From Mytilus edulis (Eukaryota; Mollusca; Bivalvia; Mytilida; Mytilidae), in NCBI RefSeq assembly GCF_963676685.1, contig NC_092357.1, positions 67,125,957 to 67,189,956 of the forward strand: a stretch of 64,000 nt of DNA. The letters run 5' to 3'. The notes below the pieces were generated by a model. It had not been told where the DNA came from, searched no databases, and was given only the letters and a program-made list of their open reading frames with translations. Positions 51,801-62,700 of the stretch are shown in pieces (the first letter of the stretch is position 1; the number at the start of each line of letters is the position of its first letter). A program made the translations under genes and the position numbers.

Positions 51801-53678
51801 CCGATTCCGTACCCTCATCTAAAGGATAGAAAGAGTAGCGGATTCTACCGAGGATTGCCGAATGTACCGTACCCTGCTCAAATTATCAATTCAAAATGTA
51901 TTCAATTTTATGGTAAATTTAAAAAAAAATCGATTTTGTATTAAAAAAAAATATCTTTAGCTGGAGGGAAACAATTGGTAAAAAAATAATTGTTTCCTGC
52001 CAATGTAAACCTGATAAATCGTTTTTGTGTATTCAAGGGACTTTATTGTTGTATTTTTATGGCCATTGTCATCATTCTTTATATTTTTTACCCATTATTC
52101 TCTATTCTTTATATTTTTGCACCTCACTATTTTTTTTTTTTGTCTATTTTTGTCTATTCTTTATAGTTTTTGCCCATTATTTTCTATTCACACTCGAGAC
52201 GGCAATCATTCAAAATTACCAATTCAAGAGCATGCTTTGGGTTTGTTTGTTTTTGTTTTTGTTTTTTTTAAAGGGTCTTGTTTATGAAAAAAATATATAT
52301 GTTATGTGGGGTTTGGGATAATTTTGATCACGTGCCTCAAAAGGCTCGAATCGACAACTTGGTAATCCTAATAATTTGTTTATCTATGTGTTGCTTTTAT
52401 TGCAATCTGAGTGAGTTATGTTTGCTAAACATAGATCTTTTCTATTGTCATTTTTGTATGTATTGTACTCATGGTAATTTTTAAATTTTCAAATACATTT
52501 TATGATCTAATAATAGTTCACAGCTAATATATAATTCTCTCACTTTTAATTTAGCTATTTTAAAGAAAAAAAGTCACGGCCTCTTTCTAGAAGGAATGAA
52601 AAGTATTACGGATGCATTTGAGCAGATGCATCCAAAGTCGAATACCAGACGAAGTTCTTACAAAGATATGGAAAACACCAAAACATATAATCATGCATTG
52701 ATTCCAAAAGTTTATACGGTGCTCTTCGATATGTTACATATGACCTTGACTGGTCATCTTGAGACTGGGGAACTTGGGGGTACGTATTAACAATGTTATT
52801 TCAACTGATCGGGCGGAGTTTACGTTTTAATTTGCACAAAGACGGTCTATTTGAGGCGTGTATAATAAGGAGGATTGCCGTTATGATTAATATTGATTTC
52901 TAATCACCTATCGGTGTAATCAAAGGATTTTACTTGAAACAATGACTGGACACGTCATTGATGAGTTTATCCTATTGTCAACGTATATTTGTTCCACCTA
53001 ACAGAAGTTCCAGTGGAAACTTTGTTATAAACAATGTCATAATACCTGTACCTGTTGGAACAAATATTCTATACTATTTATTCCGTTAGGAATATCTACT
53101 GTAATATTTATTCCTGTGGAAATAATATTCCAGAATATTTTTTCCCTTTGGAACTAATATTATGAAGGAACTTCTATTTCGTGTAACTACATGTATAACA
53201 CATATCTATAGATGGACTGGTTTATTATGAGCGAACCGGTTAAACGAAATAAATCGAGTAAATAATACTAGTACAATTTTACCTGATATAGATACAAGTA
53301 TTTAAAAGTGTTCGATTTTAGAATGACCATTCACATTAACGGTTCTTGAGACTGGGGAACTTGGGGTACGTACTAGAACAATTTTATCTGATATAAATAA
53401 AAGAATTATGTACAATAATGTGGTCATTTTTTTTTATAAATTTCCTGTTTACAAAACTTTGATTTTTTCGAAAAACTAAGGATTTTCTTATCCCAGACAT
53501 AGATTACCTTAGCTGTATTTGGCACAACTTTTTGGAATCTTGGATCCGCAATGCCCTTCAACTGTGTACTTGCATGTATTTGGCTTGATAAATATTTTTA
53601 TATGAGCGTCACTGAGGAGTCTTGTGTAGACGAAACACGCGCCTGGCGTACTAAATTAGGCAGCAACCATTTGATATT

Positions 53679-53712
<34 letters not shown>

Positions 53713-56700
53713 CTATGTTTTTTTTTGGAAAAAAAAGTTTGTTTCCAGGTTTTGGTGAAAAAAATAATTTGTTTTGGACCCTGAGAAAAAAAATTGTTTG
53801 TTTCACCCTCAGCTGCCACTATATGTAATGCTAAAATTGAAAGAAAAAAATTGTTTTCGGTTTGTCGCTAAAAAAATAGATTGTTCTTCGCCAAAGGCGA
53901 AAAAAAAAAAGTTTGCACAGAAAAAAAAACCATAGCCCCCACCCCCCCACCCCCCAGAAAATCAAATGGTTGCTGCCTTATAATCCTGGTACCTTTGATA
54001 ACTATTATTAAAGTGTTCGATTTAGAATGACCATTCACATAAACGGTTCATAATTTCTTTAAAATTTAAAAACCATCTACCCATCTTAACATACTTCTTA
54101 TATTATCCTTTCTACTTAAAAACATGAGCATGTATTCCGCAAAAAAAGACAAATACAGGAGGCATCGAACTTGTGATTAAACCTGAAGGCCTCACTGTGA
54201 CTTTAAGATGAAGAATATCAATAAAAACGCTGTTCCTTTGTTTTTTGTGTGTGCATGTACTGATTTTGTATTGTAGATTGACAGCCTATATTATAAGGGG
54301 ACTTCTATTACGGTAAAAAAATCAATAAAAAACAAAAAAACTGGAAAATTTCATTCTACTTTTTTTGTTTTCAGACTTTTTTAAATTCCCGCATTTGCAC
54401 AGAAATCTACTTCCTTTTTCCGGTCTCTGTTTCATGAGACTTTGAGTAAAATATATATTTATCAGTCTAGTAAAATACAAGAACACTGGGGTAAAGCTGA
54501 TGACCGTAACTGCATTCACGGTCATCCCAAGATGTCGGATGAAAAATTAGGTCAGTTTCTGTATTGTCTGTTAAAGTGTTTCTATATCATTTTCTTTACA
54601 AATCATACATTGAAACGATGTAAATTTATAAAAGAATCACTCGAAAATCACTAATTACTTCCGAGAAATGTGCATGAAACGGGAAATTCGATTTGAAAAA
54701 ATCGTTAAGATGACCGTAAATCATAATCAAAATATTTTCAAGATGACCGTAACATAGAACAAGGATGACCGTGATTGGTAAAAAGATGACCGTAACTTGT
54801 AAAGGATGACCGTAAATTGCATTTTTCTCGTAAACAATGAAATATTTATTGATATCGACGTTAAAATTTTAACACAAATTGACAGCGATACGACGAAAAT
54901 TTGAAGAAACATGAATGTGTCCCTAGTACACGGATGCCTCATCTACACTATCATTTTCTATGTTAAGTGGACTATGAAAATGGGATAAAACTGTAATTTG
55001 GCATTAGAATTAAAAAGATCATACCATAGGGGAAAATGTGTACTAAGTTTCAATTTTATTTAACTTGAAGCTGGACAAACGGACAAACAGACGAACGGAC
55101 GAACGTACGCACAGACCAGAAAAACATAATGCCAATAAATAGAGCATTAAAAACATTAATAATGCATACGAATATTTGGTAATCGAGCCCATGTGTATGG
55201 TTCCAGAGGAAGCAGATTAAAATCTTAATTTGTCTTGATATATGCAGGCGGAAACACTTTTGAAATAGAACAAAAGAATCGAAGCTCTGTTTTCAATGTA
55301 TCTATTACATAGTAATGCAAAACAATAAGATATCAAGTCGACGACATGGTTCTTATCGGGGCCTTTTATAGCTGACTATGCAGTATGGGCTTTGCTCATT
55401 GTTGAAGGCCTTACGGTTACCCATAGTTGTTAATGTTTGTGTCATTTTGGTCTTTTCTGGATAGTTGTCTCATTGGCAATAATACCACATCTTCTTTTTT
55501 ATATATAGTATCTATAAGTTGGATGTAGAAAATGCATAACCTCCGATTTTTTTTATCACGGACGGAGAACATATCAATCTTTTAGTTTAGAAATTTTCGT
55601 GTCTGTCCTTCCATTATGTGAATCAAGAAAAAATTCCCCAAAACAGGTAACGATTGTATCGAAACGAGAAAAATCGAGTGCACCTTTTTATGTTAGGGCA
55701 TGTTTGGGGTGTATATTTTGTCTTTAAAACGTACAAAGCAAGAGTATTTTATATAGCATCTCGCTTCAGATTCTATCATTATTATATATCAAAGCTACAG
55801 GTTGACTTTATAACGTAAAAAATGACAGTACGAAAAGATGAAATATATGGGTCAAGTGAGATACCTATCTAAAGAATAACAAAAACAGAGTAGGTGTGTT
55901 CGAATAGCTATTTTTTTTAAACGTACTTGACGACAGTCTTTTAATTTGGATGATGAAAATGGATATCTTCGAAAATATATGATTTTCTTGTGTGTGATAA
56001 CTAGGGTTTATAATCTTCAAATACTGAAAATGTTTAGTCTGCCCTTCCACGAAATATTTAATTAGAATTTTTTTAAATGCTTAAGAATTTTCAAAAATTC
56101 CATCTGACATCCGAACAGACAATATTTTTAAGTTGAATCAATGCAGACAAGATCATTAACTAATGCTCATTAGCTAGTAGATACATTTGTCTTTTAAAAT
56201 ATAACTGACATATAACGATCGATCGTAATGGTGCTATGTGGATAAATTTATCAGTTTTCAAGAGCAAAATTGGCAGAGCGTCATCCCTACAATGGCTTCC
56301 ATTTCTACGATTGTGAGCCTGAACTGGCGTAATGGGGAGATAATTTTGAAGAAGTAGAATCCTGACTGTATGAATAACATTTCTGTATATATACAAATTG
56401 ACAACGTTCCGCCTTGTGATACGCTTTTCGTACAATACTATTTTAAGGATCTACTTTGCTGGAGCTCACCTTCACTAGTTTATTCGAATGATATTTTCAA
56501 AATGTTTCTGTTATTTTATTTGCATGACAAAATGAAAGACGATATAATATCAATGGGTGTACATGCAAATTTTTGGCATTTTTAAAAATGTGTATTTATT
56601 ATAAATTATGTCTTTTAAAGGAATCCCAGAAACAAAAAAAAATCTTTTGTCGAGCAGTTGAAGGCTGTGCACCGCATTTTTTTCATTATGCTTGTAAGGT

Positions 56701-59700
56701 GTCATTTTATCGCGCTTTTGTAGCATTTTTTCCCTTCCTGTTCATTTGCATGTCTTTTGTCAAATTCATTTTAAAAATTAAACCCTCTACTGTAAAAAAG
56801 ATACATATGGTAATCTTTGCATTTGAAGCACGTCTTATTTTCTTCTACCTATAGGATAAAACTCTCATATTAATATGTGTATACCAACACGATTAATCAT
56901 TTGATATAAAACGATAGTTATATAAATACGGATATTTCTTAGAATTGAGGGTCATCCTTTAAAAGTTACGGTCATCATTTACAAATTACGGTAATCTTAA
57001 AAGCAGTTACGGTCAGCCTTGTTATGAATCTCTGATTCTGTTACGGTCATCTCGATTGTGATTTACGGTCATCTTGGCGATTTTTTCAAATCGAATTTCC
57101 CGTTTCATGCACATTTCTCGGAAGTAATTAGTGATTTCCGAGTGATTCTTTTATAAATTTACATCGTTTCAATGTATGATTTGTAAAGAAAATGATATAG
57201 AAACACTTTAACAGACAATACAGAAACTGACCTAATTTTTCATCCGACATCTTGGGATGACCGTGAATGCAGTTACGGTCATCAGCTTTACCCCAGTGAA
57301 GAAGGAACACGACACCAGGATTGGAATTTCCTTTTTGACGATCATTGCTTTTGAATGGAGACATATGGTTTGGTCCCCCTTGTATCCAGGGTAAAAAAAA
57401 ATGATGGGATCCGCCCCTTTGGTTTTTTTTTTTTTGGTAAATTAAACCTTGATTTTTTTTATTTCACCCACTGATCATCGAATTTCGTCAATGACTTATA
57501 CTCTATAAGTAGGGCTCTATAAATAATACCTTGCATGACGACATGGCATACATCATCTTGCTTATTTCAGATGTCGCCTGCTACCTGAGATTTGTAAGGG
57601 AAAATCTAAAAAGTGAGGCCGAGGCTGATGTTGCACCACTAGAACAAATTAAACAGCTGTTTGCTGAATGGTCAACACAAGATTTCTCTTACGTGTTCCA
57701 ATGTACCGACCCTCGTCGTGTCGTCGAGGTCTATAAGGAAAATTGGGAGATGGTTATTCTTCCAGAGTAAGTATAATGGCATCATAATATAAAAGTGGGA
57801 AGAACCTGCATAATTGAAATAGAAAGTGGGAGGTTCCTGCATTATAGAAATATGAAAGTGGGAGGAACCTGCAAACTTAAAATAGGTTGCGTCTACTCGG
57901 TAGCAATGAGAACCATTTTACAAAGTTTTATTTAACTATTGGTTCTATTTTATTAAAAACTGTTTAAAAACTAGATGTGTCAAAGCGACACGAATGGCCC
58001 CGTCTCAAAAATTGGAAAAAGCTGCAATTTCAATAACGCATGTGGACACAAACATGATGGTAGTCTCACATATAAAAAAAATCAGCTCAACACTTGGTCG
58101 CGTATAGAAAAAGTATGTATAACTGTGATTCCAACAATTTTTAGTTTTAAACCCTTAATTTTGGTAACAAAACTTAAACTTCATCTTTAACGCATCATGG
58201 ATAACTCACACACCAAATATCACCCCAATATCTTAAAGCATTTAGAAACAAGAATGTGTTCACAGTACACGGATGCCCCACTCGCACTATCATTTTCTAT
58301 GTTTACTGGACCGTGAAATTGGAATAAATTCTCTAATTTGGCATAAAATTAGAATGATCTTATCAAAGGGAACATGTATATCAAGTTGATTGGACTTCAA
58401 CTTCATCAAAAACTACCTTGACCAAAAACTTTAACCTGAAGTGTAACAGACGGACGAACGAACGAACGGACGGACGGACGAACGGACGCACAGACCAGAA
58501 AACATTATGCCCCTCTACTATCGTAGGTGGGGCATAAAAAGTCTGTATAACTGATTTTCAACAATTTATCGAAGTCAATAGCCTGTAATTTCGGCAAAAA
58601 TTAGCCGAGCAGAAGAAAACTTGAACTTGATCTGTAACTCATCTTGGTTAACTCACATGCAAAACATCATCCTAATATATGAGAGCATTTAGAAAAATAG
58701 TCTCTAAAACAGTGATTTTTAACAATTTTTAAAAAATCGGCCCCATATCTGAAGGCGTTTAGAAAAAAACTCCGTATAACTGATGAAGTCCAAAGCCCGT
58801 AATTTCGGTAATAATTAGCGGAGCGGAACGATACTTAAACTCTGGTTAACTCGCATACCAAAAATCAGACCAATATCTGAAGGCGTTTAGAGCAAAAACC
58901 GTATAATAATGGTTTGTTGCGGAAGGACGGAATTTTTGACAAGGGTAAAACTATATGGCACCGACAAATTCGTTGCGGGGCCATACAAAAGAATTATTTC
59001 TTACATCTATTAACCTGTCGTATGCAGTTCTCGCACACGACGCGAGAACTCGAAATGTACTTGATGTTTGACGGTATGTATTATTTCTTGCAGTATGCAG
59101 AGATAATTACTCCCCCACTCCCCTCAAAATAAATTTACCTGAAAGACCTTTCCTTAGTTCCGGTTGGATCGTGGCAGTTTATCAATTTTTGAAGAGTTAT
59201 CAGATTTTTAATTGTTTTTACTTAAAACAGTCGGGTTTTGAGGGTTGTGTGCTTACTTCCTTAGCATCTAATGTCTTACCATAAGAGAGGGACAAAAGAT
59301 CCCAGAGGTACAGAAGATCCCAGAGGTACAGTCAAACTCATAAATCGAAAATAAACTGCAAGTCAACGCATAATGAAAAATGAAAAGGACAGACAAACAA
59401 TAGTACATGACACAACATAGAAAACTTAAGATTAAGCAACACGAACCCCACCAAAAACTAGGGGTGATCTCGGGTGCTCCTCAAGGATAAGCAGATCCTG
59501 CTTCACATGTGGCACCCGTCGTGTTGCTTATGTTATAACAAATCCGGTAAATAGTCTAATTCGGTAGGTCACAATTATGAAAATAATCTTATTTCTTTTA
59601 ATTATTTCAGAGATGAAAATGAACTATTCCAACTAGTGAGTGGCGCTTTGAAGAAAATTATACCACGAGATCGCAAGACATTACATAGTGTTTTAACAAG

Positions 59701-62700
59701 AACAATTCAGAAGTTTGTAGTGAGAGTTTTGAAGGAATTAAAGCCATTCTATGATGCACAATCAGTAGATGAGATGGTTGAATTCTTTCAGAAATCTTTA
59801 TGTAAGTTATTTTCATGTTTTCAAACTCTCCGCTGGCAACTTAAGTACACATTAAATTGAATGGAAATGGGGAATGTGTCAAAGAGACAACAACCCGACC
59901 ATAGAACAGACCTCACCAACAGGTCTTCAATGCAGCAAGAAGTCCCCGCACCCGGAGGCGTCCTTCAGATGACCCCTAAACAATATATATACTAGTTCAG
60001 TGATAATGAACGCCATACTAAACTCCAAATTGTACACAAGAAACTAAATTTAAAAATGATGCAAGACTAACAAAGGCCAGAGGCTCCTGACTTAGGACAG
60101 GCTAAAACAAGAATGTGTCCACAGTACACGGATGCCCCACTCACACTATCATTTTCTATGTTTAAAGGACTGTGAAATTGGAATAAATTCTCTAATTTGG
60201 CATTAAAATTAGAATGATCTTATCAAAGGGAACATGTATACTAAGTTTCAAGTTGATTGGACTTCTACTTTATCAAAAACTACCTTGACCAAAAACTTTA
60301 ACCTGAAATTTGCACTATCATTTTCTATGTTCAGTGAACCGTAAAATTGGGGTCAAAACTCTAATTTGGCATTTAAATTAGAAAGATCATATCATAGGAC
60401 ACATGTATACTAAGTTTCAAGTTGATTGGACTTCAACTTCATCAAAAACTACCTTGACCAAAAACTTTAACCTGAAGCCAAAAACTTTAACCTGAAATTT
60501 GCACTATCATTTTCTATGTTCAGTGAACCGTAAAATTGGGGTCAAAACTCTAATTTGGCATTTAAATTAGAAAGATCATATCATAGGGCACATGTATACT
60601 AAGTTTCAAGTTGATTGGACTTCAACTTCATCAAAAACTACCTTGACCAAAAACTTTAACCTGAAATTTGCACTATCATTTTCTATGTTCAGTGAACCGT
60701 AAAATTGGGGTCAAAACTCTAATTTGGCATTTAAATTAGAAAGATCATATCATAGGGCACATGTATACTAAGTTTCAAGTTGATTGGACTTCAACTTCAT
60801 CAAAAACTACCTTGACCAAAAACTTTAACCTGAAATTTGCACTATCATTTTCTATGTTCAGTGAACCGTAAAATTGGGGTCAAAACTCTAATTTGGCATT
60901 TAAATTAGAAAGATCATATCATAGGGCACATGTATACTAAGTTTCAAGTTGATTGGACTTCAACTTCATCAAAAACTACCTTGACCAAAAACTTTAACCT
61001 GAAGCCAAAAACTTTAACCTGAAATTTGCACTATCATTTTCTATGTTCAGTGAACCGTAAAATTGGGGTCAAAACTCTAATTTGGCATTTAAATTAGAAA
61101 GATCATATCATAGGGCACATGTATACTAAGTTTCAAGTTGATTGGACTTCAACTTCATCAAAAACTACCTTGACCAAAAACTTTAACCTGAAGCCAAAAA
61201 CTTTAACCTGAAATTTGCACTATCATTTTCTATCAGTGAACCGTAAAATTGGGGTCAAAACTCTAATTTGGCATTTAAATTAGAAAGATCATATCATAAG
61301 GAACATGTGTACCAAGTTTGAAGTCGATTGGACTTCAACTTCATCAAAAACTACCTCGACCAAAAACTTTAACCTGAAGCGGGACAGACGGACGAACGGA
61401 CGAACGGACGAACGAACGGACGGACGAACGGACGCACAGACCAGAAAACATAATGCCCCTCTACTATCGTAGGTGGGGCATAAAAATGCGGCGGGGTTTA
61501 ATGTGTATGAGATCTCAAATACACTTGTATTACATGTGTTCCCTCGTGTTTAAATAGATGAAAAGGTTTAAACCTATTGCATGTTTGTGCTTTTTTAATG
61601 GTAAATATAGGATGAATCGATGGTTCCTTGTATCTTAATTCGCCGTTTCAGAATTTAATGCATTCTAGGTAATATTTTCAAAACCGATCACAAAAATGTT
61701 GATTGGTTTAAAACGTTTTAAACAATAGAAAAACATCCAATGACGTAACTTTATTTTCATTTTGGTGTACGAACAATAGTATAAGCATTCTTAGTCCTTT
61801 AGATTCTGAATAGGCGAATTTCTTAATATGCGCTATTGATTTACAAAATGCACCGATGAAGCTTTTTGTGTTGGACAAAAAGATTTAATTAAGTCAAGAA
61901 CTTCTTGTTTGCAGAAACGGACATGCATGTTTCTACTGAGTTAAGTGAAGATCCGTCAGCTGACTGAGGTCTGGTTGCAATTTCCTGTATTGAGTCCATC
62001 AGTTTCTTTTGCTCCTTTTTGTGTGCAAACTTTCACTACGTTTCACTAGGTTTTTCTGGTGCCTCGTATATTTCTGCCAATCATAATTTCAAATTACTGT
62101 CTTTTCTTAATGTGTACAATTTTATCTTCGGATTTCCTTTGCGAAATATTTTGAATAAAATAGGACAGGATTTTGATTACTTAGAAATTTAACAAATATG
62201 GAACAATCTTCACTTGAAAAACATAATGAACTTTCTAAGAAAAGTTCTTGTCAAACAATTAAGTACTAAATAATGAATGTTGAATAGGTTTTCCTACAGG
62301 AATGAGATATACCAAGTAATATACGAAAAATATTTAACTACAGGAAACATTGCTTGACATAACAAAGTTACTTCTTCAAATGATGAACCCCTTTCTGAAA
62401 AATTACTTGTTCTCCTCTGTACACGTGGAGAGGGGAAGTCGGGATCGGGTGTTTTTAAGCTCGGGATTTCTTTTTTCAAATTCCGGGATGTCGAGATTTA
62501 ATTTGTTTTAATTCGGGACCTCGGGATTTCATGTTTTTAATTTAAGCCCGGGATTTCGGGATCAGAACCCCTCAAACCCCCCTCAGTAAATCTGACTCTT
62601 TCTTATTCTATTTCAGCCGCTGATCAACTTCAATTTGCCGAACAATTGGTTCAAAGTTTGGACCTCTTTGGTAGTAAGTATCATATTCTCATTTAGGGCA

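Larger units (their letters stand above)
54484..57298. mobile_element. 2.8-kb element with ~350-bp terminal inverted repeats (CACTG ends, 5-bp TSD)
   Basis: The left arm starts CACTGGGGTAAAGCTGATGA at 54484; the right arm is its reverse complement, ending TCATCAGCTTTACCCCAGTG at 57298. The direct repeat AAGAA lies outside both (54479-54483 and 57299-57303). Arms run to about 54825 and from about 56946 and carry GATGACCGTAA repeated at least six times on each side. CACTG ends plus a 5-bp duplication would fit Transib-like elements; other CACTG-ended groups are possible. No transposase was recognised; the interior holds older repeats (55070-55145 and 55250-56240). Confidence 0.75.

Noticed and set aside
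54322..57364. Mirror-image 70-78-residue ORFs at 54442-54654 and 57128-57364
   Set aside because: They are the same sequence in the two inverted arms of the 54484-57298 element, not genes.
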